The notes beneath the pieces are model-generated. The model had not been told where the DNA came from, searched no databases, and saw only the letters and a list, made by a program, of their open reading frames with translations. From NCBI RefSeq assembly GCF_005280255.1, contig NZ_CP040018.1, forward strand, positions 4,774,001 through 4,838,000: a stretch of 64,000 bases of DNA, read 5' to 3'. Source of the DNA: Arthrobacter sp. 24S4-2. GTDB lineage: Bacteria; Actinomycetota; Actinomycetes; Actinomycetales; Micrococcaceae. Of the stretch, positions 43,556 through 53,151 are shown in pieces. Made by a program: the position numbers and the translations under genes. Within the stretch, counting starts at the first letter, position 1. Each line of letters starts with the position of its first letter.

Positions 43556-44977
43556 ATGACCACCATTGCCGATACCGCCCCGGCCGCTTTCCGTTCCGAG
43601 CACGATCTCCTCGGTGACCGGGACGTCCCGGCCGCCGCGTACTGGGGCGTGCACACGCTCCGCGCCGTGGAGAACTTCCCCATCACCGGCCAGCCGCTGT
43701 CCACCAACATGCACCTGGTCCGCGGCCTCGCCGCCGTGAAACTCGCCGCCGCCCGCACCAACCGCGAACTCGGACTCCTGGACCCCGAACGCGCGGACGC
43801 CATCGAAGCCGCCTGCACCGACGTGATGAACGGACACCTGGCCGAGCAGTTCGTCGTGGACGTGATCCAGGGCGGTGCGGGGACGTCCTCGAACATGAAC
43901 GCCAACGAGGTCATCGCCAACCGCGCCCTGGAAATCCTCGGCCACCCCAAAGGCGACTACGCCCGCCTGCACCCCAACGACCACGTCAACCTCTCCCAGT
44001 CCACCAACGACGTCTACCCCACCGCGGTGAACCTCGCGACGATCTTCGCCGTTCGGGAACTCCTCGCCGCGCTGGCCGAACTCGAAGAAGCGTGCGCGGC
44101 CAAGGCCGTGGAGTTCCGCACCGTCGTCAAAATGGGCCGCACCCAGTTACAGGACGCCGTCCCCATGACCCTGGGCCAGGAATTCGGCACCTACGCCGTC
44201 ACCATCGGCGAAGACCGGCTCCGGCTCGCCGAAGCGGACCTGCTCATCCACGAAATCAACCTCGGCGCCACCGCCATCGGCACCAGCCTGAACGCCCCGG
44301 CCGGCTACGCCGACACCGCCTGCCGGCACCTGGCCGAAATCACCGGCCTGCCCCTGGTCACCGCCATCGACCTCATCGAAGCCACCCAGGACGTCGGCGC
44401 GTTCGTGCACCTCTCCGGCGTCCTCAAACGCGTCGCCGTGAAACTCTCCAAAATCTGCAACGACCTGCGCCTGCTCTCCTCCGGCCCCCGCGCCGGTTTC
44501 GGCGAGATCAACCTGCCCGCCGTGCAGTCCGGATCCTCCATCATGCCCGGCAAGATCAACCCGGTCATCCCCGAAGTCGTCTCCCAGGTCGCCTACGAAG
44601 TGATCGGCAACGACGTGACCATCACCATGGCCGCCGAAGCCGGGCAACTCCAGCTCAACGCCTTCGAACCCATCATCGTCCACAGCCTCCACAAGAGCAT
44701 CTCCCACCTCGAAGCCGCCTGCCGCACCCTCACGGCACGCTGCATCCGGGGCATCACCGCCAACACCGAACACCTCCGCCTCACCGTGGAACAATCCATC
44801 GGCCTGGTCACCGCCCTGAACCCCCACCTGGGCTACACCACCGCGACCGCCATCGCCCAGGAAGCCCTCGCCACCGGCAAGGGCGTCGCTGAACTCGTCC
44901 TCGAACACGGCCTCCTCACCGACGAACAACTCCAGGAACTCCTCAGCCCCGAACGCCTGGCCAACCTCAGCAAATAA
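43556..44977 (+). CDS. aspA: Aspartate ammonia-lyase (aspartase)
   Basis: The 473-residue enzyme of the fumarase/aspartase family converts aspartate to fumarate and ammonia. The superfamily signature GSSIMPGKINPV holds the catalytic Ser loop, and QSTNDVYPTA and GRTQLQDAVP are the other two conserved regions. The latter is Q-L-Q-D as in aspartases. The ATG at 43556 (MTTIADTAPAAF) has TGAGG five bases upstream. Codon use in the second half is extremely rich in C. It precedes a dicarboxylate/amino acid symporter, consistent with aspartate catabolism. Confidence 0.95.
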   Translation: MTTIADTAPAAFRSEHDLLGDRDVPAAAYWGVHTLRAVENFPITGQPLSTNMHLVRGLAAVKLAAARTNRELGLLDPERADAIEAACTDVMNGHLAEQFVVDVIQGGAGTSSNMNANEVIANRALEILGHPKGDYARLHPNDHVNLSQSTNDVYPTAVNLATIFAVRELLAALAELEEACAAKAVEFRTVVKMGRTQLQDAVPMTLGQEFGTYAVTIGEDRLRLAEADLLIHEINLGATAIGTSLNAPAGYADTACRHLAEITGLPLVTAIDLIEATQDVGAFVHLSGVLKRVAVKLSKICNDLRLLSSGPRAGFGEINLPAVQSGSSIMPGKINPVIPEVVSQVAYEVIGNDVTITMAAEAGQLQLNAFEPIIVHSLHKSISHLEAACRTLTARCIRGITANTEHLRLTVEQSIGLVTALNPHLGYTTATAIAQEALATGKGVAELVLEHGLLTDEQLQELLSPERLANLSK

Positions 44978-45186
44978 TCCCAACCGCTCCCTAACCCCGC
45001 AAGCCCGGCTAGGGAACCCAGCGGTTGCAGCCCCACCCACCGAAGCACCTCCTACCCAGCCCGACCAGGGAGCAGGGGCACACCGCCGTGCCCAAACTCC
45101 CCACCGACGACAGAGAAAACGGAACTCGATGACGAGGACCGTGCCGGCACCGGGCCACCAACCCGGCCTCTACCCAAGGAGTGACT

Positions 45187-46503
45187 ATGAAAAACAAATC
45201 AACGATGTGGATTCTGGCAGCGCTCGTGTTCGGAATCCTCAGCGGGCTGCTCTTCCACTGGCTGCTGCCGGTGGACACGCGCGGGTCCGTCGTGGCCGTC
45301 CTCGACACCGTGACGCACATGTTCCTTAACCTCATCAAAATGATCATTGCCCCGCTGATCTTCGCCACCCTGGTGTCCGGCATCGCCGGAGCGGCCAAAT
45401 CCGCCGGGGTGGGCAAGCTCTTTGGCCGCTCGATGATCTGGTTCCTGTCCGCCTCCATCCTGGTGGGCGCCTTCGGATTCATCACAGCCCATCTGCTGAA
45501 CGTCGGTGACGGGCTCAACCTGATGCCGGGAGGTGACGCGGGGATGGAAACGAAGCCCCTCGATTACCAGGCGTTTGTTACCCACATCATCCCCACGAGC
45601 GTCTTCGCCGCACTGACGGAAAACAACCCCCTTCAGATCCTCGTATTCGGCGCTCTCTTCGGCATCGCCTTGCTGAACCTCCGGAAGAAGGGCCGCTCCT
45701 CCATAGCGGACGCCATCGACGAACTGATGGGCGTCATGCTGAAGGTCACCGGATACGTGATGAAGGCGGCCCCGATGGGCGTTTTCGCCGGCATCGCGGC
45801 AGCCTTCACCTCCAAGGGCGTGGACGCTTTCGCAACCTACGCGTCGTTCATCGGCGGCTTCTATGTCTCCCTCTCCGCACTCTGGGCGATCATGATCGCC
45901 GTCGCCGTCGCCTTCCTCGGACGGGCGGCCTTCCGGCTGGTCCGGATAGTGCGCGAACCCATGGTCATCGCGTTCGCCACCTCCAGCAGTGAAGCTGCCC
46001 TGCCCAAGCTCATTGAAGGCCTGACCAAGTTCGGCATCGAGAAGCGCACCACCGGTTTCGTGCTGCCCTTGGGTTACTCGTTCAACGTGGACGGCTCCAT
46101 GATGTACATGACCTTCGCGTCGGTCTTCCTCATTAACGCCTACGGCATCGACATGGATCTTGGCCAGCAGATCGCGATGACCGCCATGCTCCTGCTCAGC
46201 AGCAAAGGCATGGCCGGCGTGCCGCGAGGTTCACTCGTCGTTGTCGCCGCCGTGGTCCCTGCTTTCGGTATCCCCGCGGCCGGAATCGGTGTCCTGCTGG
46301 TGATCGACCAGCTCCTGGACATGGGGCGCACCGCCACCAACATCCTGGGAAATGCCATCGCCACCGCGGTCATCGGCCGGAACCACGACAAGTCCACTTC
46401 CGTCCTCGAACCGGCGGCGCTGGAAGCGCCGCATGCCGGCACCTCCGACGATGGCCAGGACACGGGGAGCAGCCGGGAGCCTGAGCTCGTTTCGATGCAC
46501 TGA
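45187..46503 (+). CDS. Dicarboxylate/amino acid:cation symporter (DAACS family)
   Basis: The 438-residue transporter of the GltP/DctA family imports aspartate, glutamate or C4-dicarboxylates with cations. FATSSSEAALPKLIEG is the serine-rich helical hairpin, GYSFNVDGSMMYMTFASVF the cation-binding NxDG motif and SSKGMAGVPRGSLVV the second hairpin. The ATG at 45187 has AAGGAG five bases upstream. It follows aspA by 209 bp and pairs with it functionally. A hydrophilic tail (about 400-438) ends the protein. Confidence 0.94.
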   Translation: MKNKSTMWILAALVFGILSGLLFHWLLPVDTRGSVVAVLDTVTHMFLNLIKMIIAPLIFATLVSGIAGAAKSAGVGKLFGRSMIWFLSASILVGAFGFITAHLLNVGDGLNLMPGGDAGMETKPLDYQAFVTHIIPTSVFAALTENNPLQILVFGALFGIALLNLRKKGRSSIADAIDELMGVMLKVTGYVMKAAPMGVFAGIAAAFTSKGVDAFATYASFIGGFYVSLSALWAIMIAVAVAFLGRAAFRLVRIVREPMVIAFATSSSEAALPKLIEGLTKFGIEKRTTGFVLPLGYSFNVDGSMMYMTFASVFLINAYGIDMDLGQQIAMTAMLLLSSKGMAGVPRGSLVVVAAVVPAFGIPAAGIGVLLVIDQLLDMGRTATNILGNAIATAVIGRNHDKSTSVLEPAALEAPHAGTSDDGQDTGSSREPELVSMH

Positions 46504-46543
46504 CCAGCGATTCCACCTCACACCAGATGAAAGGCCTTGGCCA

Positions 46544-46795
46544 ATGACGGCTGACTTAGAGCTCCAGAGAAGCACACCGATCAGATCACAAATCATCGAC
46601 TACCTGGCAAGCAACGGTGCAAGCAAAGTAGCCGACATCAGCAACGGCGTCGCCTCCTCGCGGGACTGCGTCAGATACCATCTGGCAGCGCTGGAGACGG
46701 CTTCGATCGTCCGTTCCGACATTTCCCCCGGGGCGAGAGGACGGTTCACGCCCTTCTACGCTCTCGCCCCCGGAAGAACGGCGTCTGACTCCTAG
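46544..46795 (+). CDS. Small winged-helix DNA-binding protein
   Basis: The 83-residue protein is little more than a winged helix: IRSQIIDYLASNGASKVADI, SSRDCVRYHLAALETASIV and a wing SPGARGRFTPFYAL. It has the ArsR/MarR-like layout but no effector domain. It lies 40 bp after the symporter and before a strong terminator, so it probably closes the aspA-symporter transcript and may regulate it. Confidence 0.75.
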   Translation: MTADLELQRSTPIRSQIIDYLASNGASKVADISNGVASSRDCVRYHLAALETASIVRSDISPGARGRFTPFYALAPGRTASDS

Positions 46796-46816
46796 CCCGA
46801 CGGGGCTGGCCATCAG

Positions 46817-46859
46817 GCGGACGACGGCGGGACCTCCCGCCGTCGTCCGCTGTGCTTTT
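46817..46859. terminator. GACGACGGCGGG-type terminator, copy 4
   Basis: GCGGACGACGGCGGGA pairs perfectly with TCCCGCCGTCGTCCGC and is followed by TGTGCTTTT, 21 bp after the winged-helix gene. Confidence 0.9.
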
Positions 46860-46959
46860 GCGGCCGGGAATCCCCTCCTTCTCCCCCAACCGACAGCGTA
46901 TTGGTTCGGGGACCTAAAAGGCAGCACTGGATTTAGTCCGCCATCCATAGTTTCCGGCA

Positions 46960-46977
46960 AATGCTCTGGATAGCATT
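46960..46977. promoter_or_regulatory. Possible operator upstream of the PucR gene
   Basis: AATGCT-CTGGAT-AGCATT is a short perfect inverted repeat 50 bp before the PucR start, just after CCATAGTTT, which could be a -10 region. The evidence is positional only. Confidence 0.35.
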
Positions 46978-47027
46978 GAGTGACCGGACAGAGCCGTCCG
47001 GGCGGGTATCAATGCAGAAGGAAGCCC

Positions 47028-48626
47028 ATGGCCGTAGCTACAGTGGACGATATCCTGTCGGATCTCCCCTTGGGTTTCGCCAGTCTCATCCTCCGGCCGT
47101 CCCGCGCTGAATCCCGGATTGAACGCTTCCTGATTGTTGACGCCGACGACGAGACGGCCGACGGCGGCGCCGCGTTTGTCCTGCTGATCGGCGTTCGTGG
47201 ACGCTCGGCTTTGCCGGCGGTGCGGCGCCTCCTGAAGAATCCTCCCCTGGTGCTCGCCGTCAAGGGCAGCCCCGGCGAACTGGAGGAAGCCGAAGAGCTG
47301 CTCCGGGCAGCCGGAACGGGCCTCCTCCTGGTGGACCCGGCCGCCGACTGGGACCGGCTCCTGTCCATCGCAAAGGACCGGATCACGCCGCGCAGCTACC
47401 AGAGCGAAGTGCTCACACTGCTGGAAGAGGACCTGTTCGCCATCGCACAGACCACGGCACGCCTAACGTCGAGCCACGTGGTCATCGAGGACGCCGCCAA
47501 CAAGGTCCTGGCCTACTCCACGGTGACGAATGACATCGATGAGCTCCGCAAGGCATCGATCCTTGCCCGCCGCGGTCCGCGGAAATATGAACTCCTCCTC
47601 AAGGACCTGGGCGCCTACCGCGAACTGCACCGGACCCGCCTGCCTGTCAGGGTTCCGGCCCGGCCCCAGGACGGCCTGAGGGAGCGCGTCGCGATCACGC
47701 TGTTCGCCGGCGAACGCATCATGGGGTACATCTGGCTGCAGGAAACCGGGGACGGCTTCGGCGACGACGTCGACTATGTCCTGACCGGATCGGCCGCGCG
47801 GGTGTCAGCCGAGCTGATCCGCTACCGCAACCAGCAGTCAGTGCACATGCGCGAGGACCGGATTGCGCGGATCCTTTCGGGTCCGGCGGAAGCCGCGGCG
47901 AGCGCCCACAGCGAGAAGATCCCCGCGGACCGCCCCACGGCACTGATCCTGCTGGGAATGTCAGCAGCCGGGGCGCAGGAAGACGATGCAGCCCTCAAAC
48001 ACGGGGAACTCGCCAACCTTGCGTCCATCCATGCGGCGGCCTATAAACCCTCAGCCGTCGTGGGGCAGTTCAATGGCGACACCGCCGTGATCATCCCGGC
48101 CCTTCAGTCCGCCAACGCCGAAGCCGGGCTCCGGAGCCTCGCCGAAGCCATTGTCCGGGACGCCGGGAAGCACCTGGGCATCAGTCCGTTCGCGGCAGTG
48201 GGACCCATCGCCCCCGACCTGCTGTCGATTCACTCCGTGACGGCCAAAACGGAAGCGCTGCTCGGCTGCATGCGGCGGTCAGGGACCGCCTGCGTGGCCA
48301 CGGTGGACGACTTCGAAGTGGACATCCTGTTCCACGAGGCAGTTGAGACCTTCACGGCCTCCGACTTCCGCCATCGCAGCCTCTGGACCCTCCTCCGCAA
48401 TGACAGCGAGCTGGCCGAAACCCTCCGGGCGTTTTTCGAGGCGTCGCTGGACGTGGCCGAATGCGCCCAGCGGATGAAGCTGCATAAGAACACCGTCTAC
48501 TACAGGATCAGCAAGGTGGGCCGGCTCACCGGCCTCAACTTCAGCAATCCCCGTGATTCATTGGTCGCCCTGCTCCACATCCAGGAGTGGGCCGGCACGC
48601 ATAAGGAGCATCTGGGCACGAAATGA
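47028..48626 (+). CDS. PucR/CdaR-family regulator
   Basis: The 532-residue regulator has a PucR-type N-terminal domain (about 1-130), a GGDEF-like central region (about 290-410) and the C-terminal PucR helix-turn-helix (about 450-520; LRAFFEASLDVAECAQRMKLHKNTVYYRISKVGRLTGL). Such proteins activate purine, amino-acid or sugar-acid catabolic genes. The ATG at 47028 (MAVATVDDIL) has AAGGA five bases upstream. It overlaps glsA by 4 bp (ATGA), so it is co-expressed with glutaminase and probably controls that operon in response to an amide or amino acid. Confidence 0.92.
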   Translation: MAVATVDDILSDLPLGFASLILRPSRAESRIERFLIVDADDETADGGAAFVLLIGVRGRSALPAVRRLLKNPPLVLAVKGSPGELEEAEELLRAAGTGLLLVDPAADWDRLLSIAKDRITPRSYQSEVLTLLEEDLFAIAQTTARLTSSHVVIEDAANKVLAYSTVTNDIDELRKASILARRGPRKYELLLKDLGAYRELHRTRLPVRVPARPQDGLRERVAITLFAGERIMGYIWLQETGDGFGDDVDYVLTGSAARVSAELIRYRNQQSVHMREDRIARILSGPAEAAASAHSEKIPADRPTALILLGMSAAGAQEDDAALKHGELANLASIHAAAYKPSAVVGQFNGDTAVIIPALQSANAEAGLRSLAEAIVRDAGKHLGISPFAAVGPIAPDLLSIHSVTAKTEALLGCMRRSGTACVATVDDFEVDILFHEAVETFTASDFRHRSLWTLLRNDSELAETLRAFFEASLDVAECAQRMKLHKNTVYYRISKVGRLTGLNFSNPRDSLVALLHIQEWAGTHKEHLGTK

Positions 48627-49564
48627 TGACAGCACTCGATTCACCGCCTCTTGGCCCGGTCCTGGCTGACATTGTCCGCAGCCACCGGCCCCGGGATGAA
48701 GCAGGATCGGTTCCCGCCGGCATTCCCCACCTGTCCTCGCCGCCGTTCGACCGTTTCGGGATTGCCGTGGCCACCGCGTCCGGGGAAGTGTTCAGCGCCG
48801 GCGACGCCCACCTTCCCTTCTCGATCCAGAGCATCTCCAAGGTGTTCACCCTGGCCATGGCCCTCAGCGCCGATGACCCCGGCACACTGTGGTCCCGGGT
48901 GCTCCGCGAACCGTCGGGAACCTCGTTCAACTCCCTGGTGCAGCTTGAAGTGGAGCACGGGATCCCCCGGAACCCGTTCATCAACTCGGGCGCCCTGGTG
49001 GTGACCGACCACCTGATGGAACGGTTCCCTGACGCCGCGGGGCATGTCCTGAAGTTCCTTGGCGGCCAAGTGGGGCAGCACAGTGGCCAAGGTCCGTTCA
49101 TTGATGAGCTGGCCGCAAAGAGCGAGCTGGCCAACAGCAGCCGCAACCTGGCCCTTGCCCACTTCCTGAAGGACTTCGGTAACCTGCACGGGGCCGCCGA
49201 GGCCGTGGTGGAAAACTACGTCAGGCAGTGCTCCATCATGATGAGCTGCGTCCAGGTGGCGAAGGCCGGACTGTTCCTTGCCCGCGGCGGGCACGGAACC
49301 AACGGCACCGTAGTCTCCCGGAGCGAGGCAAAACGCATCGGATCCATCATGCTCACCTGCGGCATGTATGACGCCGCCGGTGAGTTCGCCTACCGTGTGG
49401 GCCTTCCCGGGAAGAGCGGTGTGGGCGGCGGAATCCTCGTGATCGTCCCCGGGGAGTGCTCCATCTGCGTCTGGAGCCCGCGGCTGGACTCCAAGGGAAA
49501 CTCCCTGGCGGGCTCGGCGGCTCTCGCTGATCTCTCCGACCGCACCGGATGGTCCGTTTTCTGA
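48623..49564 (+). CDS. glsA: Glutaminase
   Basis: The 313-residue serine-dependent glutaminase (beta-lactamase-like fold) converts glutamine to glutamate and ammonia. The catalytic Ser-x-x-Lys is in FSIQSISKVFTLAM, and PRNPFINSGALVV, ANSSRNLALAHFL and GLPGKSGVGGGI are conserved family stretches. The start overlaps the PucR stop. An amino acid permease follows 109 bp later, after a run of three 17-18-bp repeats. Together they suggest import and hydrolysis of glutamine or asparagine. Confidence 0.95.
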   Translation: MMTALDSPPLGPVLADIVRSHRPRDEAGSVPAGIPHLSSPPFDRFGIAVATASGEVFSAGDAHLPFSIQSISKVFTLAMALSADDPGTLWSRVLREPSGTSFNSLVQLEVEHGIPRNPFINSGALVVTDHLMERFPDAAGHVLKFLGGQVGQHSGQGPFIDELAAKSELANSSRNLALAHFLKDFGNLHGAAEAVVENYVRQCSIMMSCVQVAKAGLFLARGGHGTNGTVVSRSEAKRIGSIMLTCGMYDAAGEFAYRVGLPGKSGVGGGILVIVPGECSICVWSPRLDSKGNSLAGSAALADLSDRTGWSVF

Positions 49565-49611
49565 TCCGGCACCCCTTCTGAATCCGACATCCCTTCTGAT
49601 CCGGCTCCGCC
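49559..49611. repeat. Three 17-18-bp tandem units after glsA
   Basis: Units beginning TTCTGATCCGGC, TTCTGAATCCGAC and TTCTGATCCGGC follow each other at the 3' end of glsA and just beyond its TGA. The second and third copies are outside the gene. Confidence 0.75.
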
Positions 49612-49673
49612 GGACCCCGCACCTTCCTGTTCCACCCATCAGTTAGATCTACAACCGGTCGAAAGGATCACCC

Positions 49674-51188
49674 ATGCCCAACAACCCCAATGACGAGGTT
49701 GATCAGTACGAGGCCGATGGCGGCCACGCGCATGCCAGTGAGAGACTGCTTCACGCAGAGGACAAGGGCTACCACAAGAGCCTGAAGCCGCGGCAGATCC
49801 AGATGATCGCGATCGGCGGGGCCATCGGCACCGGCCTGTTCCTCGGCGCAGGCGGCCGGCTCAACGCCGCCGGTCCCTCCCTGGTCATCGCCTACGCCGT
49901 CTGCGGCTTCTTCGCCTTCCTGATCCTGCGCGCCCTGGGCGAACTCATACTCCACCGCCCCTCCTCGGGCTCGTTCGTTTCCTACGCCCGGGAATTCTTC
50001 GGCGAGAAGGCAGCGTTCGTCGCCGGCTGGTTCTACTGGATCAACTGGGCCACCACCACCATCGTGGACATCACCGCCGCCGCCCTCTACATGAACTTCT
50101 TCGGCCACTACGTCCCCTGGATGGCCGAGGTCCCGCAATGGGCCTGGGCACTGACCGCCCTCATCGTCGTCCTGTGCCTGAACCTCGTCTCCGTGAAGGT
50201 CTTCGGCGAAATGGAATTCTGGTTCGCCATCATCAAGGTCACCGCCCTCGTCGCGTTCCTGCTCATCGGCACCTACTTCGTCATCTTCGGCACCCCCATC
50301 CCCGGACAGGAAGTCGGCTTCAGCCTCCTCACCGACCACGGCGGCATCTTCCCCAACGGCATCCTGCCCATGATCATCCTGATGCAGGGCGTCCTGTTCG
50401 CCTACGCCTCCATCGAACTGGTGGGCACCGCCGCCGGCGAAACCGAGAACCCCGAGAAGATCATGCCCAAGGCCATCAACTCCGTGGTCTTCCGCATTGC
50501 CGTGTTCTACGTCGGCTCCGTCATCCTCCTGGCCCTGCTGCTGCCCTACACCTCCTACCAGAAGGGCGTCAGCCCGTTCGTCACGTTCTTCGGCTCCATC
50601 GGCATCCAGGGCGTGGACGTGATCATGAACCTCGTGGTCCTCACCGCCGCCCTGTCCTCCCTGAACGCCGGCCTCTACTCCACCGGACGGATCCTGCGCT
50701 CCATGTCCGTGGCCGGCTCCGCCCCCAAGTTCGCCCAGCGCATGAACAAAGCCGGCGTCCCCTACGGCGGCATCGCCATCACCGCCGGCGTCTCCCTCCT
50801 GGGCGTCCCTCTGAACTACCTCGTCCCCTCCCAGGCCTTCGAGATCGTCCTGAACGTCGCCTCCGTCGGCATCGTCGTCACCTGGGCCACCATCGTCCTG
50901 TGCCAGATGCAGCTCAAACGCTGGGCCGACAAGGGCTGGCTCAAACGCCCGTCCTTCCGGATGTTCGGCGCCCCCTACACCGGCTACCTCTCCCTCCTGT
51001 TCCTCGTCGGCGTGCTGGTCATGGTTTTCATCGACTCGCCCCTGACCCTCCTGGTCACCCTCATCGCCTGCGCCCTCATGGTGGCCGGCTGGTACGCCTG
51101 CCGCAAGCAGATCCACGAAATCGCCGAAACCCGCGACGGCTACACCGGCGCCGCGCCCGTGGTGGCCAACCCGACTCCAATCCGCTAG
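49674..51188 (+). CDS. APC-family amino acid permease, AnsP-like
   Basis: The 504-residue, 12-helix permease of the amino acid transporter (AAT) group has KPRQIQMIAIGGAIGTGLFLG in helix 1, YWINWATTTIVDITAAALYM in helix 3 and ASIELVGTAAGETENPEKIMP in helix 6. The sequence is close in style to asparagine permease AnsP and the proline/GABA permeases. GTCGAAAGG precedes the ATG. It follows glutaminase and precedes a ThDP enzyme on the same strand, so glutamine or asparagine are likely substrates. Confidence 0.92.
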   Translation: MPNNPNDEVDQYEADGGHAHASERLLHAEDKGYHKSLKPRQIQMIAIGGAIGTGLFLGAGGRLNAAGPSLVIAYAVCGFFAFLILRALGELILHRPSSGSFVSYAREFFGEKAAFVAGWFYWINWATTTIVDITAAALYMNFFGHYVPWMAEVPQWAWALTALIVVLCLNLVSVKVFGEMEFWFAIIKVTALVAFLLIGTYFVIFGTPIPGQEVGFSLLTDHGGIFPNGILPMIILMQGVLFAYASIELVGTAAGETENPEKIMPKAINSVVFRIAVFYVGSVILLALLLPYTSYQKGVSPFVTFFGSIGIQGVDVIMNLVVLTAALSSLNAGLYSTGRILRSMSVAGSAPKFAQRMNKAGVPYGGIAITAGVSLLGVPLNYLVPSQAFEIVLNVASVGIVVTWATIVLCQMQLKRWADKGWLKRPSFRMFGAPYTGYLSLLFLVGVLVMVFIDSPLTLLVTLIACALMVAGWYACRKQIHEIAETRDGYTGAAPVVANPTPIR

Positions 51189-51218
51189 CAAGACCACCCA
51201 ACCGACCGAAAGCCCGCC

Positions 51219-51332
51219 ATGAACCCACGAAACCTGCTGAGCCCCCAGCCCCACCGGCCGCCCCTGGACAGCCAGATGACAGACAGCTGCGAGGACGGCT
51301 GCTTCTTCTGCACCGGACCGGAAACCGACTAG
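51219..51332 (+). CDS. Candidate 37-residue Cys-rich small protein
   Basis: The reading frame starts MNPRNLLSPQPHRP and ends MTDSCEDGCFFCTGPETD, with three cysteines in CxxxCxxC spacing. It fills the 202-bp gap between the permease and the ThDP enzyme, with a 30-bp and a 58-bp spacer. Third codon positions are about 85 percent G or C, like coding DNA here. The ribosome site is weak (GAAAG). I know no family; a small metal-binding protein or peptide precursor is possible, as is a chance frame. Confidence 0.4.
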   Translation: MNPRNLLSPQPHRPPLDSQMTDSCEDGCFFCTGPETD

Positions 51333-51390
51333 GCGCCACCGGCACCCACCCAACGCACGTAAACCGACACCCAACCCAAGAAGACAAGTA

Positions 51391-53151
51391 GTGATGACAA
51401 CGGAGTCCGCATCCACCATGACCGCAACCGACACCCAACCGTTCGAAGACGACACCATCAACCAAATCCCAGCACAGTCCCTCCCGGCGGCTGTCCCCGG
51501 AATGCTGGAAGGCGGCAGCACGCTGAAATCCGCCGGACACGTGATTGTTGACTCCCTCGTGGCCCATGGCGTGGAACGCACCTACGTCGTTCCCGGCGAG
51601 AGCTTCCTGGATGTTCTGGACGGCCTGCACGGTTCGGACATCGACACGGTGGTCTGCCGGCATGAAGGCGGCGCCGCGTACATGGCCGAGGCCGACGGCA
51701 AGATGAACCAGCGTCCCGGCGTCGCCATGGTCACCCGCGGACCCGGCGCCGCCAACGCCCATGTTGGCCTGCACACCGCGTGGCAGGACTCCACCCCCAT
51801 GCTGCTGTTCGTCGGACTGATCCCGTTCGCCCACCGGGACCGCGAGGCGTTCCAGGAATTCGACATCAAGGCATGGTTCGACACAGGGGCCAAGCGGGTG
51901 ATGGTCCTCGACCATGCCGAGCGGGCGTCCGAGATTGTTGCCGAAGCCATGTTCGCGGCCATGAGCGGGCGGCCGGGCCCTGTGGTGGTGGGCCTGCCGG
52001 AAGACATCATCCGCCAGCAGGTGGATCCCGCCCTGCACCCCACCATCCCCGTTGCTGCGGGCGGCATGAGCACCACGGACGCCGAAGCACTCGCCACCGC
52101 ACTGGCAAATTCCTCCAAGCCGCTCTTTGTCACCGGCGGCAATGACTGGTCCCAGGAAGCGGCGGACCAGCTCACCGGATGGCTCGAAAAGCACCATATC
52201 CCGGCGGCCGCGGAATGGCGCACCCAGGGAACCGTCTCCTTCGACTCCCCGTCCTACGTGGGTCCCATCGGCTACGGCCGCCCCCGCCCCACGTACGACC
52301 TCCTGGAGGAAACCGACCTGCTGGTCTTCGTCGGTACAGTGCCCGGGGATGTGATCACGGACGGATTTGTGTGCCGGCAGGACTGGAACAAGCAGAACTT
52401 CCTGGTCACCATCGATCCTTCCCTGCGCGGCCGCTCCGGCCCGGTCTCCCGCCAGATCCTGGCCAAGCCGGAGGCTTTCGTCCGGGATCTGGTGAACATC
52501 GACCTCCCTGCCAAGGAGGAATGGAAGGCGTGGACGGCCCGGATGCACGCTGAACAGGCATCCTTCGCCGCCCTGCCGCCGGCCGCGCCGGCTGACGGGC
52601 CCGCCAGGATGGACACCCTGATGGCCAACCTCGTCCCGCGGCTTCCTGAGGACGCCATGGTGACATTCGGAGCAGGCGAGCACACCAACTGGGCGCACCG
52701 GTACTTCCCCACCCGCCGCTACGCCTCCATGATCAGCGCCAGGAACGGCTCCATGGGGTACTCCATCCCGTCGGCCATCGCCGCCTCGCTGGCCAGCCCG
52801 CAGCGCCGGGTGGTCACCATCGCGGGGGACGGGGAGTTCCTGATGAACGGCCAGGAGCTGGCCACCGCCACCCAGTACGGCGCGACTCCCCTGGTGATCG
52901 TCATGGACAATCAGGAATACGGCACAATCCGCACGCATCAGGAACGGCATTACCCGTCCCGGGTTTCGGGCACGCAGCTTAAGAACCCCGATTTCGGCCT
53001 GATGGCCCGGGCCTTCGGCGGGTTCGGCATCACGGTCACACAGGACCAGGACGTCCCCGCGGCCCTCGACGCCGCGTTCCAGGCCATCGACCGGGACGGG
53101 ACGTTTGCCCTCATTCACCTCGTCGTGGAACAGCGGGTGAAGGCCTACTGA
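51391..53151 (+). CDS. ThDP-dependent enzyme, acetolactate synthase-like
   Basis: The 586-residue protein has the three domains of ThDP enzymes. The catalytic Glu is in VVCRHEGGAAYMAEADGK, VTRGPGAANAHVGLHTAWQD is typical of acetolactate synthase-like enzymes, and IAGDGEFLMNGQELATATQ to MDNQEYGTIR is the ThDP-binding motif. A 45-residue N-terminal extension is unusual. It follows an amino acid permease and glutaminase, so a 2-oxo acid decarboxylase or carboligase acting on an amino-acid-derived keto acid is plausible. The true substrate is unknown. The 3' end overlaps the convergent DUF2306 gene by 41 bp. Confidence 0.88.
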   Translation: MMTTESASTMTATDTQPFEDDTINQIPAQSLPAAVPGMLEGGSTLKSAGHVIVDSLVAHGVERTYVVPGESFLDVLDGLHGSDIDTVVCRHEGGAAYMAEADGKMNQRPGVAMVTRGPGAANAHVGLHTAWQDSTPMLLFVGLIPFAHRDREAFQEFDIKAWFDTGAKRVMVLDHAERASEIVAEAMFAAMSGRPGPVVVGLPEDIIRQQVDPALHPTIPVAAGGMSTTDAEALATALANSSKPLFVTGGNDWSQEAADQLTGWLEKHHIPAAAEWRTQGTVSFDSPSYVGPIGYGRPRPTYDLLEETDLLVFVGTVPGDVITDGFVCRQDWNKQNFLVTIDPSLRGRSGPVSRQILAKPEAFVRDLVNIDLPAKEEWKAWTARMHAEQASFAALPPAAPADGPARMDTLMANLVPRLPEDAMVTFGAGEHTNWAHRYFPTRRYASMISARNGSMGYSIPSAIAASLASPQRRVVTIAGDGEFLMNGQELATATQYGATPLVIVMDNQEYGTIRTHQERHYPSRVSGTQLKNPDFGLMARAFGGFGITVTQDQDVPAALDAAFQAIDRDGTFALIHLVVEQRVKAY

